A stretch of 64,000 bases of DNA from Artemisia argyi (lineage: Eukaryota > Streptophyta > Magnoliopsida > Asterales > Asteraceae). Shown here piece by piece: positions 22,753 to 35,020 of this stretch. The stretch spans positions 174,155,718 to 174,219,717 of the forward strand of contig CM060704.1 of assembly GCA_030686995.1 (NCBI GenBank), written 5' to 3'. The position numbers were made by a program, and so were the translations under genes. The notes below the pieces were generated by a model that was not told the origin of the DNA, ran no database searches, and worked only from the letters and a program-made list of their open reading frames with translations. The first letter of the stretch is position 1; every line of letters starts with the position of its first letter.

Positions 22753-24547
22753 TGGTGAAAACTAGAAGGGGGGTTGAATAGTTTTACGTCTTTTTCGTTT
22801 TGCTTATTTTATAAAAGATAGTTTCTAAGATGAAACTTTCAAATCACTTTAATACATAAATATATATTAGTTAATTTAAGATTTTGTATAAATACTACTT
22901 ATGTATAATGTACAATTTCAAAACACTTAACTACAAAAGTATAAATACAAGATTTATTAAAGGTTTTATATATACAATGCTTATGTATAATGTTTGGAAA
23001 GAATATACAATTTCATATATTTTATGTAAGCATATATATGTGTAGTAGTGTATAGATATAATTATATGTACTAGGTTGGTTTTTGTAAGATTAGTTTTAT
23101 GAATGAATTTTAGTTTGATCTTTATGTGAAATCAACATATGCACAATACTATCAATTATGACTATGTGTGAAATGCAAGTAAGTAATGAATCAAAGAGTG
23201 AGAGATGGAAAGATCAAACCGAGACACAAAGGATTTATAGTGGTTCGGCTACAAGGACACCTTCCTTGCCCTACTCCACTCCCCGAGTCACCTACTCGAG
23301 AGTTTTCTTCACTAGATCAAAGACCTCCTTTATGGCGGAGAAAACCGTACACACCAATATACACACCAATTTACACACCAATCTTCACACCAATCTACAC
23401 ACCAATCTTCACACCAATCTACTATTTTCTTCACACCAATCTTCTACACACCAATCTTCTATACACCAATCTTCTATTCTCTTCACACCTTCAAAGTACT
23501 AATGTCTTGACACCTTCAAGTCACTAATATCTTCACAACTTCAATGCACTAGTGTCTTGACACCTTCAAGCCACTAATGTCTTCACAACTTCAATGCACT
23601 AATGTCTTGACACCTTCAAGCCACTAATGTCTTCACAACTTCAATCTACAAATGTCTTCTAGTCTTCTCCACTAGAGATCCTTAATTTCTTCACTACAAG
23701 CTCCTATTGCTACAATCTCCTATCACCACTACTATCTAACCCTTCTTCTTCACTTCAAGTTACACTTCACACTTACAACAATTCTAGATTCTTCAACTAA
23801 ATCTAGTTAACTAATACATACACCTTATTCACCAAAGTATGAAAGATATACAAGAAAATGTAAACAAAAAACTTAGATAGCAAGATGATACTAAGTTGTA
23901 ATACTTCTAATAGAAGTATTCTTCTCTTTGCACTTGAAAGAATGAGGCTTTGGATCACTTGGAAACAAAGGCTTATGAAATGATCAAATGATTTTTAGGA
24001 TTGAAATGGAGATCTAGAACAGAAAGTTTTTGTGCAAAAAGGTGGGGAAAAAATCCAGGTTTAAGGTGGTATTTATAGGCAAAAGTTTCTGACAGAGGAG
24101 CGTGGCCGGTCCCCTTAATTTTAAGGGGACCGCCCTTTATAATTAAGGGGGCCGCCCAGCTGAAACGGCCAGAAACTTTGTCTTTTAGTGGGGAAAGTTT
24201 ATTTGGTGAAAAACTAACTGATTTTGGTTAAATATTTGAAATCATATATTTAGTATGATTAAAACATTTTTCTTTATTACCAAAAGTGTTTTTCAAAAAT
24301 ATATAATATGTTTATATGATTAAATAAACTTTGTGTTAATTAATTAACTACCCCTTTGATCATACATTGCACTAAACACTTTGTTTATTCATACCTTAAG
24401 TGATTTGTTGGTGAAAGTGATTATTTATTACTAAATACGTGTTTACGTCATGATCTTTGGTTTGATTAGTTTAAGTTTTGTGATTATCAAAACATAGAGA
24501 TATCGGAAGATATGAATAATGTTTTCAGTCAATTATTTATATCAACA
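22753..24547 (-). repeat. 3' LTR of the copia-type element
   Basis: It is nearly identical to 28686-30480. It contains a minisatellite of ACACCAATCTT units (about 23350-23470), a roughly 60-bp tandem repeat (CTTCAAGCCACTAATGTCTTC..., 23500-23660), a TATAAATA box on the minus strand at 24070-24077, and a palindrome GGTCCCCTTAATTTTAAGGGGACC near 24109-24132. Confidence 0.85.
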
Positions 24548-24548
24548 A

Positions 24549-24561
24549 TCTCCCCCTTTTT
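24549..24561 (-). promoter_or_regulatory. polypurine tract
   Basis: AAAAAGGGGGAGA on the minus strand, immediately before the 3' LTR. It is the expected primer for plus-strand DNA synthesis. Confidence 0.7.
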
Positions 24562-25176
24562 GATGATTACAAAACCTAAACTTATTAAATCCAAAAATTA
24601 ATATTTAGACAAGTATTTAGTAAGTTTACATTCACTTCTCCCCCTTTTTGTAGAATCAAAAAGGTTAGGCCGAATAAGCTTCGTGAGAGAAGTTTAAACG
24701 GGTAGAAAACTCCCCCTTGATGTATGCTCCCCCTCGTTTGAGGGCACCAAGGTTTCGAGAAAGTAATTCTTGCAAGAAAAATATTAGAAGCACAAGCATG
24801 GCACAAGCAAATACATATAGCATAATATTAACAAGTAATAATCATGGCACAAGGGAATAAGAAACATATATTAAACCATTCAATAATAGAGAAATGATTA
24901 TGTCAACCCATAATCATTGTTACAAAGGCAATACAAATAGAATTCTAAATAACATAGAACATCCTATAGTGCCAACAAGGAGTGTCATCAAACTTTCTTG
25001 AATCCCAAAATGGTTGAGGAGTTTTATTTGAAAATGAGAAAACATAAGCATATCAAATGCTTGGTGGTTTAGTGGAGGTAAACTCTTGGTTCCATGGGTG
25101 TTGGTGAGTTTGTAGAGCTTGGAGGTGGTGGATTTGAAGTGGAGTTTGTTGGTTGAGGGTTGTGATGTTGTTCAAG

Positions 25177-25911
25177 TTATGGGGTTTGTTGAGATCTAGT
25201 AAGAAGATACTCAATCCAAGTGAAGTGCTCATTCAAAGCAATGGTTTGTTGTTGAAGGAAGATGCAACAAGGGCAATTGTTAACATGCTTCTCAAGTTGG
25301 TTTTTGTTATGTGGTGATGATGGTGAGCTTGATTGTGGTGGATCCAAATTGCGTTGAGCAAGATGTAATGCTAAAAGAGCACTAAGCTCATGTGCCTCTT
25401 TTAGCTCCTCAACGAACTTCAAGTGTTCGGAGGAAGGTGATGGTGGTGGATCATGATAGTTGTCTTGGGTGAAGGTTTGCACATGCAACATTGGAGTGGC
25501 ATGTGAGATTGTAGGAAGTGGTGGTGGTACTCTAGGTGGTGGAGATATGTTTGAGCTTGGGTAATCATGAAAACAAGATATGGGTGGAAGATGTTCTTCA
25601 TGAGTGGATGATGTCTTTGTTGAATGAGCAATATGTGAAGTGTTGATTGAGATATTGGGATTGTTGTTTTGGGATTGAGCATGCTCATCAAAAGAGGAAG
25701 CATTAATGAGGGTATTAGTGGAAGATAGGTTGTGGGATGACTCATTTGAGTGGGTTTGAGGTTGAGTTGTTGGTTGACTTGAAACAACATCACAAGGGTT
25801 ATGACAAGAATCAAGTTTCCTCCTCCAAACGGGTTTGACGGAGATCCTTGCGGTTCTTGAAATCTTTGGTTTTTGGTTGTTGGAAGATGACATGTTTGGG
25901 TGTGATGGCAT
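25177..25911 (-). CDS. unknown ORF inside the copia-type element (≤244 aa)
   Basis: An open frame runs from ATG at 25911 (or ATG at 25893, giving 238 aa) to a stop at 25177-25179. The N-terminus is basic (QKPKISRTARISVKPVWRRK). The middle is rich in Ser, Thr, Asn, His and Pro. The C-terminus is probably helical and has a CPCC pair (VNNCPCCIF). It matches no gag, pol or envelope motif I know. A TATAAATA sequence on the minus strand at 25929-25936 suggests a promoter of its own. If that is used, the 25893 ATG fits better. It lies where gypsy or Sirevirus elements may carry extra ORFs. It could also be a captured host fragment. A frameshifted low-complexity open frame lies over it. Confidence 0.45.
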   Translation of the reverse strand: MPSHPNMSSSNNQKPKISRTARISVKPVWRRKLDSCHNPCDVVSSQPTTQPQTHSNESSHNLSSTNTLINASSFDEHAQSQNNNPNISINTSHIAHSTKTSSTHEEHLPPISCFHDYPSSNISPPPRVPPPLPTISHATPMLHVQTFTQDNYHDPPPSPSSEHLKFVEELKEAHELSALLALHLAQRNLDPPQSSSPSSPHNKNQLEKHVNNCPCCIFLQQQTIALNEHFTWIEYLLTRSQQTP

Positions 25912-27829
25912 TAATGGTGGGAGGAGAGTATTTATAGTGTATGAGAAATGTGGTTTAGGAAGGAAAATTTGAGGGATAGTGTGGGACAAAATATGTTTGT
26001 GAATTTTGGGAAGTATATGTTGAAATGGGTCAAAAAGTGATAAAGACAACAGTATCCCCGACCATCAGATGGCCGGTCCCCTTAAATTTAAGGGGGCCGC
26101 CCTTATGATTTAAGGGGGCCGCCCATCTGGTGATTCCCAGAATGCCAGAAATGGGTTTTTGGCAGAAAATTTTCAAAAAGGTTGTGTTTTTGGATTTGGA
26201 TTCAAGTAAGTTCAACTCTTGAGGCAATATAGAGCATACTATTCATGAATGTAGAGAATATCATAGAAATGATTAGAGTGAACAATTAATTCCTAATAAT
26301 CATGTTATCTACTAATATTTCACTTAAGTTTGGTAACTAAGGAAGCAATAAAGCAAACTAGTTAAGTATGCAACTATATGAAGATAATGGTAAGTAGGAT
26401 TAGTGCAAACGAATTTAAGATTGCTTATGATAAACAAGTGGGAAGATATGATTATATGAACTTCAAGACTTGTTACAAACAAGATCCATATAGGCAAACC
26501 ATGATTCTCATGAAATGATTTGATTAGATTGTGGATGTCATTTTCACATAAGTTTATGACATATGTGAGAAAATAATAATGTTTTAAATAAAATGTTTTT
26601 AGTTTTATTCAACAATGTTTGAAAGTAAGTTTTCACTTAATGCCATAAATCTGGGAACGAAAGAATCTAATGAGAAGCAAGGTTCATAAAAGTAAACTAG
26701 CGTTAGGTATATATAGGAAGTGCAATTTAATCAAGTTGGAGAATGAGTATGAGACTATTACTAGTGGTGCTCAATTCAGGCTAAACACGACCATTTTTAC
26801 GGGTTACACACACCCAACTTCTCACATAGAAGCAATTCAACCGTTAGGTTAAATTGAATTTCTAGTCAATAGATTCTCCAGTAGTCATTCTCCTTTTAGA
26901 AGAAATCGAGTTCCTAAATTTACCTATCGAAGATTACCAAATATGAAGTGTTCTTGATTCACTAATACTTGGCTTAATATTTTGAAATACATTCAAGTTT
27001 GTATCCTAATAGGACAAATTTTGTTTTGTTTCAAAAAGAAAAATGTTTCTGCTTTGATAAAGATCAAAATAATGTTATGATAGCTTATGATTAAGCATGT
27101 TGTTCGAAAAAGCATAAAATAGATATTCGAAGGGTTTTAACTCAAAGAGAGAAGTTTTTAAATATGACATATTGATTTTGATAATCAAGAAATTTCAGGT
27201 GAAAGATATACTTCAAGAGAATTGATTCAGCCCATTGTCACATGTAATCATCTCTAATGGCAACTAAAGATGTGAGAGAGATATGGTAGACATTGAACAT
27301 CTAAATGCAATGAGATAGGAAAGGACAAAGAAAATCATCAATGAATGCAATATAGACATATGTATATATGCATGTATACAAGACACATTGTAATATTGAG
27401 TCACTAGCAAGTCTTAATTATAACACATCTATTAATGCAACTAGTAAGATCATATAGCACAAGTGGCAAGCATTCTATTCTAGATCATAGAAGATTATCA
27501 ATATAGATGAAAACTAAAATAAATGATAATAGACATAGCAATAAGAGGGTTAATTATCCTAATGTTATGTATGCATATATTGGTATTCATGATCTAAAAG
27601 CATAGCAACTTGCAAATTAAAACATATTAATATACTAATTGAAGCATACTCTATCTTAATGTAATGTAGGCAAGTTTTTGAAAAGAAAACTTACCTCAGG
27701 TCCAGCTCTTCTTTAAGAGTGGTCATGAGAGCAATATAAAACGTCAAGAAGGTTTTCCCCAAAGCAAGTTGAAGAAGCGAAGTAATATCCCAATGCAAAA
27801 AGGATCAAGGAGACTTGATCATAGAAACA
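25912..27829. other. non-coding interior of the copia-type element
   Basis: AT-rich with no open frame of note. At 26069-26130 it has a second version of the GGCCGGTCCCCTTAAATTTAAGGGGGCCGCCC palindrome found in the LTRs. Confidence 0.5.
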
Positions 27830-28618
27830 CTATCGGTCGCACCAATCAGCACAAGTCGTGCAGATTAAGAATGGTAGAACAAGAATCCTACACATGACAG
27901 AGAGCTTGGTACCCAGATTCTTATTTGTACTTGTACAATCTTCACTCGCTATACGGTGATCAATTCCATTGTTCATGTCGCTCCATGTTTTGTTTGTAGT
28001 ATTGCTTGGATCTTGGAGCATGTAATCCTTGTCATCACTATTTGTATTAACATTTGTTAGGATGTTCACGTATTCCGTATTTACATCGTCTTTATCGTCC
28101 TTGTTGCACCATGATTTATTAACATGCTTTCTTCGGATTTGACACATGTGTTCTTCATTATTGGTACCTTCAATGATCACATTTGAACTAGTAGTATATG
28201 TGTTTATTTCAACTAAATATTTATCTATTAAATTTTCTAGAGTAACAATTTCATGTGCAATATCAAGTTTATCATCTTTGGTTTTACATTTCTCTTGGTG
28301 AAACTTTAAAAGGCATTTCCAAATATCATTTGCCGTTTTACAAGGAAATAATCTTTCATATTCAACATTTGGTAGAGTTTTGAAAATAAGTAATTTAGCT
28401 TTAGTATTTTTATCAATTTTTATTTGAAGATTATTATATTGATTTTCAAAATCCATTTTGGTTAGTTTAAGATCACCAATTGAAATAATATGCCAAAGAT
28501 CAAGATCTATTGATTTCACATAATTTTCAAATTTATTTTTCTATTCAAGAAAATGGTCATTTTCAAATAATGGTGGTTTTTGCGTAAATTCTCCTTCTAG
28601 ATATTTTTCGAATTCCAT
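27830..28618 (-). pseudogene. degenerate copia gag (UBN2-type)
   Basis: From ATG at 28618 the minus strand reads MEFEKYLEGEFTQKPPLFEN..., meets an in-frame TAG at 28541-28543, and continues in the same frame as ENYVKSIDLDLWHII, LPNVEYERLFPCKTANDIW and LLKFHQEKCKTKDDKLDI. This layout (K-S-x-D-x-D-L-W, a hydrophobic helix, then the A-x-D-I-W block) is the plant copia gag core. The zinc knuckle is not clear and the downstream sequence loses similarity before a stop at 27830-27832. The element therefore depends on other elements for its particle proteins. Confidence 0.65.
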
Positions 28619-28670
28619 AGATCGTTACAAGTTTTAAAATACAGTATATTTTAAAAATCTTGTTAAACCT

Positions 28671-28683
28671 AGCTCTGATACCA
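28671..28683 (-). promoter_or_regulatory. primer-binding site, initiator Met tRNA
   Basis: The minus strand reads TGGTATCAGAGCT two bases after the 5' LTR. This is the standard copia primer-binding sequence and it fixes the orientation of the element. Confidence 0.85.
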
Positions 28684-28685
28684 AT

Positions 28686-30480
28686 TGTGGAAAACTAGAA
28701 GGGGGGTTGAATAGTTTTACGTCTTTTTCGTTTTGCTTATTTTATAAAAGATAGTTTCTAAGATGAAACTTTCAAATCACTTTAATACATAAATATATAT
28801 TAGTTAATTTAAGATTTTGTATAAATACTACTTATGTATAATGTACAATTTCAAAACACTTAACTACAAAAGTATAAATACAAGATTTATTAAAGGTTTT
28901 ATATATACAATGCTTATGTATACTGTTTGGAAAGAATATACAATTTCATATATTTTATGTAAGCATATATATGTGTAGTAGTGTATAGATATAATTATAT
29001 GTACTAGGTTGGTTTTTGTAAGATTAGTTTTATGAATGAATTTTAGTTTGATCTTTATGTGAAATCAACATATGCACAATACTATCAATTATGACTATGT
29101 GTGAAATGCAAGTAAGTAATGAATCAAAGAGTGAGAGATGGAAAGATCAAACCGAGACACAAAGGATTTATAGTGGTTCGGCTACAAGGACACCTTCCTT
29201 GCCCTACTCCACTCCCCGAGTCACCTACTCGAGAGTTTTCTTCACTAGATCAAAGACCTCCTTTATGGCGGAGAAAACCGTACACACCAATATACACACC
29301 AATTTACACACCAATCTTCACACCAATCTACACACCAATCTTCACACCAATCTACTATTTTCTTCACACCGATCTTCTACACACCAATCTTCTATACACC
29401 AATCTTCTATTCTCTTCACACCTTCAAAGTACTAATGTCTTGACACCTTCAAGTCACTAATATCTTCACAACTTCAATGCACTAGTGTCTTGACACCTTC
29501 AAGCCACTAATGTCTTCACAACTTCAATGCACTAATGTCTTGACACCTTCAAGCCACTAATGTCTTCACAACTTCAATCTACAAATGTCTTCTAGTCTTC
29601 TCCACTAGAGATCCTTAATTTCTTCACTACAAGCTCCTATTGCTACAATCTCCTATCACCACTACTATCTAACCCTTCTTCTTCACTTCAAGTTACACTT
29701 CACACTTACAACAATTCTAGATTCTTCAACTAAATCTAGTTAACTAATACATACACCTTATTCACCAAAGTATGAAAGATATACAAGAAAATGTAAACAA
29801 AAAACTTAGATAGCAAGATGATACTAAGTTGTAATACTTCTAATAGAAGTATTCTTCTCTTTGCACTTGAAAGAATGAGGCTTTGGATCACTTGGAAACA
29901 AAGGCTTATGAAATGATCAAAGGATTTTTAGGATTGAAATGGAGATCTAGAACAGAAAGTTTTTGTGCAAAAAGGTGGGGAAAAAATCCAGGTTTAAGGT
30001 GGTATTTATAGGCAAAAGTTTCTGACAGAGGAGCGTGGCCGGTCCCCTTAATTTTAAGGGGACCGCCCTTTATAATTAAGGGGGCCGCCCAGCTGAAACG
30101 GCCAGAAACTTTGTCTTTTAGTGGGGAAAGTTTATTTGGTGAAAAACTAACTGATTTTGGTTAAATATTTGAAATCATATATTTAGTATGATTAAAACAT
30201 TTTTCTTTATTACCAAAAGTGTTTTTCAAAAATATATAATATGTTTATATGATTAAATAAACTTTGTGTTAATTAATTAACTACCCCTTTGATCATACAT
30301 TGCACTAAACACTTTGTTTATTCATACCTTAAGTGATTTGTTGGTGAAAGTGATTATTTATTACTAAATACGTGTTTACGTCATGATCTTTGGTTTGATT
30401 AGTTTAAGTTTTGTGATTATCAAAACATAGAGATATCGGAAGATATGAATAATGTTTTCAGTCAATTATTTATATCAACA
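28686..30480 (-). repeat. 5' LTR of the copia-type element
   Basis: Same length and content as the other LTR. The TATAAATA box is at 30003-30010 on the minus strand, and the palindromic GGTCCCCTTAA...TTAAGGGGACC lies near 30042. Confidence 0.85.
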
Positions 30481-31580
30481 ACTTAAATCAATCGTTAAAG
30501 ACCTTAAATGAGTCCCGAACCTCAAAATTACAAAAGTTTACAAAAAAATTTAGTTCTGGTCCCTATGGTTATGTTTATGTCATCGCCACTTCATCTTTTA
30601 TAAACATTCCACTTTGTTTTTAATGATTTTTAGTATATATACAGTATGCTATTAGGGTTTCAAACCCTAGTTTACACACATCTCACCTTACTCTTTTATC
30701 TCACTACATCCGGCCAATTTCCGGCGCTGCGGCCATCAGTCGCCACTCTGCTGCTGTTTTATAACCACCTCACGCCGCCGCTATCTAGATGCAAGGAAGA
30801 TCGAGAACATATGGCTCATTTTGGTTAAAACCCATATAAGGGTCTCGGGGTAAACCCATTGGGTCTCGGTGTTATGATGGATTGCTTATTTGATTATTAC
30901 ATTAGCATATTTATAGAGTTGTAGCTTATTTGGGGTTTGTAATAAGCTCGTTTGAATTTATTTTGCTTGTGTTTTGGTTCTCGATTCATAGCAGTAACAC
31001 CACAAGGGTGTGTTTATTTGTTTCATTTGGTTCGGTCTAATAATAACACGCAAAGGGGTGTTTGATCTTGAGTTTAAATTGGTATCGGACTCAAGCCCCT
31101 CGTGGGGTGCATATGCATTTGAGTTTTAGTAGCGGGCTATAAGCCCACATAAGGGTGAGTTTGTTTGTTTGGCATTTGGGCCGAAGCCCATTAACACATG
31201 GGTGCGTTTGGTATAGTTAGCGGGCAGAATCCACTAAGATTGATAATTGGAGTATACTTAAACTTTGTAAAAATTGTATTTGACATGTTTGATAAATTTC
31301 GCGAATTACCTAATTAACAGACTAACATAAATTATTTGTGTTGATTTTTTTGTCCTTGACATGTTGCGGTTACTCTTGGGATGCTACTTTGGGATTGATA
31401 CTTAAACTTGGACAAAACAAATACTTAATGGACTATATATTTCGGATTGTGACTTGGTATACTTGGACTTGTATCGGAATTATATCATTTGACAATTGAA
31501 CTTATCTTGGACATATTGGACTTTTGGACTCGAGACGAATATTAGACTCGTGACGGACTTTAAATATTCAATAAACACTT
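30481..31580. other. host repeat interrupted by the LINE, left part
   Basis: It contains ACCCATATAAGGGTCTCGG, AAGCCCCTCGTGGGG, AAGCCCACATAAGGG and similar motifs, related in reverse to those at 18600-18990. The 60-codon open frame at 30646-30828 has no recognised domain. Confidence 0.4.
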
Positions 31581-31590
31581 ATTAAACTAA

Positions 31591-33857
31591 TTTTTTTTGA
31601 AAGGCAACAAAACATTTATTACGACAACGAACAAACTAAAACAAAAGAATGGCATCTCAACTCCTCAATCAAGTAAATTAACGGAGCTGAGACCCAAAAC
31701 AACCACACCAAACCCCGCTAAACTGGGAAAACAAACAGGAAAAAAACTTGACACACGGGACTAAACATAAAACTCGCGACCCCATCATACAACCCTCACT
31801 AAACCAATACAAATATAGAACTATGGCCCTCTAAGACAGTCAACACTCGACCAAAGTTGTAAGGCATGGACCAGCATCTATATAAATGACCTAACAAAAA
31901 AAGCATTAACCACATGACCTCACATGTGCAGACTTTGCAAACTTACATACCACCAGGTACATAACCAAACATCATTGTATACCCTGTTACCCACAATCAG
32001 AAACTTAAAATGCAATCTTCACATCTACCATAACCTTTTAAAACAAAAGCCAGCTGAACCACATATGAAAATGCATCAGGACCATCACTATCACAAGAGC
32101 ACCAAAACCCATGCGCTTTGAAAGAGCAGCACCAAACCAAAACTGACAGCAGCAGAATAAGTTGTAGATTCACACAACACTAGCCTTAAACGATGCCATC
32201 AAAGAATTTTGCAACTTGAGGGATCGATGAACCATTTCTGCCAGTCGAAATGGGCTTTCTTCGATCTCCTCGAAACCCAGTCAAAACTTTTAACTTGAAT
32301 TTCATGAAAAATTTTATTAATACTAGCCACCTTTGCTTTGAAGACGCGAGAATTGCGCTCTTTCCAAATGTAATACCCGGTTGTCCATATTACCAATTGC
32401 CACAAAGCTCTCGAGTAAGAATGAACAGCCACATTGCCACTAAAACGAAACAAGTCATTTGCTGAAAAAACGTTAACTGGACCGATCCTCCACCATCCAA
32501 AAATTTTGTCCCAAACACTTTTAGCCACATTACATGTCACTAAGCTATGATCACACGATTCCAAAATATCATCACAACATGGACATAATAAAGAATCTAA
32601 CTCAATTCCTCTTTTGTCAAGCTCAACACGAACTGGAATTCTCCCATGTAAAACTCTCCAAACAAAAACGTTTACCTTTTTTGGAGCAAGTTTATTCCAT
32701 AGTGTCTCTTGGGTCGTATTTCCCACACGAAGGCATACGTCATCCACCATAAAAGCCAAGTCTTTAACCTTGAACTTACCATCTTCACTAAGATTCCAAC
32801 GCCACGAGTCCCTACAATCAAGAGATAAAATAACATTTTGTAAAAGCCTAGTAAGCTCTACTACATCGCCAGAAGCTCTCCCTCTAGGCTCCCTCACCCA
32901 ATCCCATTCCCACCTCCACACCCCCTCACACCATCTCCCTCTATTAACCACCCGAGCCTCCTTACTCCTATCTAATTGAAATAACCTAGGAAATCTTTCA
33001 CGAAGTTTTATACCACGAACCCACCTATCTTCCCAAAAACGCGTATCCCCCCCATCACCTAATGTCTTTGAGAAAGAAGAAGAAAATCCAATCCCAAGTT
33101 TGTCAATGTCTAGACCTACCTTTACAACATCACGCCAAAGCCCACTCCTACCTACCCTCGAGCCTACGTCATCAGCCTCTAAACCGCCACTCTCTCCATA
33201 AATACTTTTGATCACCCTCACCCATAGAGCACCACCTTCTATCTTGAACCGCCACCACCACTTTCCCACTAACGCCCAATTTTTAGCCCTAAGAGACCCG
33301 ATGTTTAACCCCCCAACCCCATAAGTAGATAAAACCTTATCCCATTTAACCCATGGTAATCTTTTATTTTCACCCACCCCACCCCAGAAGAACTCTCTCC
33401 TAATACTCTCAAGTTTTTTTATCACACATAAAGGCACACGGAACAAAGAAAAATAATACAATGGCAAACTTCCTAGAACCGATTTAATCAATGTCAATCG
33501 TCCCCCAAAGGACATCGTTTTTGCTTTCCAGTCGGATAATCTTTTTTTGAATTTCTCAACCACATTTCTCCATGCACTTTCCCGACGCATACAATCCCCA
33601 ATTGGAAGTCCCAAATATGTAAACGGGAATTCACCCACGCTACATTGCATCCAACTTGCCATATTGGTCACTTCACTCGAATTGACCCCAACACCATACA
33701 ATCTACTTTTGTTAAGGTTTACCTTGAGACCTGACACCCTCTCAAAACACTTCAAGATACACATTAGATTCTTTGCATTTTCTTTATCCCATTCACCAAA
33801 GAAGATTGTATCATCGGCATATTGTAAGTGTGAAACAGCCACTCTCTCAGATCCCAC
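31591..33857 (-). mobile_element. 5'-truncated LINE
   Basis: The insertion is flanked by the 10-bp duplication ATTAAACTAA (31581-31590 and 33858-33867). The 3' end, in minus orientation, finishes in eight A (31591-31598), and the coding part is cut off at the 5' side exactly at the duplication. This is typical of target-primed reverse transcription that stopped early. Confidence 0.88.
32199..33857 (-). pseudogene. LINE ORF2 C-terminal part
   Basis: An open frame of about 552 codons starts at the truncation point, so the first codon (GTG) is not a real start. It opens with the reverse-transcriptase active-site block LQYADDTIFF, then the thumb-like region (GLKVNLNKSRLYGVG, YLGLPIG, LSDWKAKTMSFGGRLTLIKS). 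It ends with a plant LINE zinc-binding domain (WNKLAPKKVNVFVWR..., LCPCC, ESCDHSLVTC). The N-terminal endonuclease and the first half of the reverse transcriptase are absent. The frame is otherwise uninterrupted, so the insertion is fairly young. It cannot act alone. Confidence 0.88.
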
Positions 33858-33867
33858 ATTAAACTAA

Positions 33868-34930
33868 TAACGGGTTATAAAACCCGATAACCAATAAATA
33901 ACCTAAAACTTGATTGATTTCTAAACTTTTATTTGTTTTAAATTAGTACAACGTATTTGGATTAACAAACATGGATATGTTAAATTGTAAACTTGTCGGG
34001 AAATATTGTTTTGCAAATTGAGTTTTATTAAAGTCTATTGACTTGGAAAGGTTGTATAAACGGACGCGTCATGCCGAAATTTATAAAACTCTCTTAACTT
34101 ATATTTTTATTTCAAAACCTTTTATTATTATAAAACCCGACAAGAACCTATATGTATGTTTTGTTAAGTTATATTATTAACTACGGTTTTCTTATAAAAC
34201 CTAAATGGCTTTTCTAAAATTAACTTACCTTTCTAAACCAAATTGATTTTTCTAAACTATTGGGGATTATTGAATAAACACTCAAACATACCGTTGACTT
34301 GTTCTCTTCTTAATTTTCTTACTTATTTTCCTCTGTTCATTTTCCCTTGTTTATTCTTTCATTGATTCTTCTTTGGCGTGAGTTGTATTTCGAGCCTATG
34401 TTTTCATACCACCACACGAACAATGATATTGGACTTTTTAATACTGGACTTTTTACAAATAACAATACGAGTATTCCACGAAAACTAAAATACTTTTGAA
34501 ATCTCATATATTTAATACTATTTATACTATTTATACTATTTATACAAGACACATTCTGAGATAAATCATATAATCAATAGGTTGTGCCGAACGTGTACCT
34601 TTGTGCCTTACTTCTTGACACTGTTTGTGATACTTTGTTCATCATTTGTTGAGGTGAGTTCTCGTAGCCCCACTTTTTTAAATTGTTTTCCCTTGGGGTG
34701 GAAATGGTACTCAAATGGTTTCCAAATGTTTTTATGCTGTGATCTTACGGTTTTCATGATTTTCGACATATATGTGTGATGATGCGATTATATGCTATGA
34801 AATGTTTTGTTTGTGAGTTCATGAATACGCAACTGTTCAGTCAAGTGCGTGTTACACTTTACCTAGTATGGTATTTTAATGAATAGAAATTGCTCTTTAA
34901 TATTATATTTTTGTGTTGGTCAAATCCTAG
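33868..34930. other. host repeat, right part, and spacer
   Basis: The sequence continues the repeat broken by the LINE. No coding region is supported. Confidence 0.35.
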
Positions 34931-35020
34931 GCAGGTGAAGGTGAAGACGAGGACCTGTTCCCACACGTCCTCACGAGGATCCAGCCCCTGCAGCAGCAGA
35001 TTCATCAGCAACTGGTTCAC
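34931..35020 (+). pseudogene. stray copy of exon 5 of the gene A/B family
   Basis: Between an acceptor-like CCTAG and a GTAAC donor, the sequence GAGGATCCAGCCCCTGCAGCAGCAGATTCATCAGCAACTG, and the intron start GTAACAATTAAATCC, match exon 5 of gene B and its donor (9505 region). The phase-1 frame hits TGA almost at once, so the copy is frameshifted. No neighbouring exons were found. It lies 1.1 kb from the 3' end of the BT1 gene. Confidence 0.5.

Larger units (their letters stand above)
22753..30480 (-). mobile_element. copia-type LTR element without recognisable pol
   Basis: Two direct LTRs of 1795 bp (22753-24547 and 28686-30480) bound a 4.1-kb interior. On the minus strand the 5' LTR is the right one. 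Its LTRs begin TGTTGATATAAATAATTG and end in CA. A primer-binding site TGGTATCAGAGCT, complementary to initiator Met tRNA, follows two bases after the 5' LTR. A purine tract precedes the 3' LTR. I noticed about five base differences between the LTRs, so it inserted recently. The flanks ACTAT and ACTTA are only similar. The interior has a broken gag and an unrelated ORF. Protease, integrase and reverse transcriptase were not seen. Confidence 0.82.

Noticed and set aside
23158..29460. Pairs of identical 113-114-aa open frames (23158 and 29091)
   Set aside because: They lie in the two LTRs of the copia-type element over a CACCAATCTT minisatellite and have no domain.
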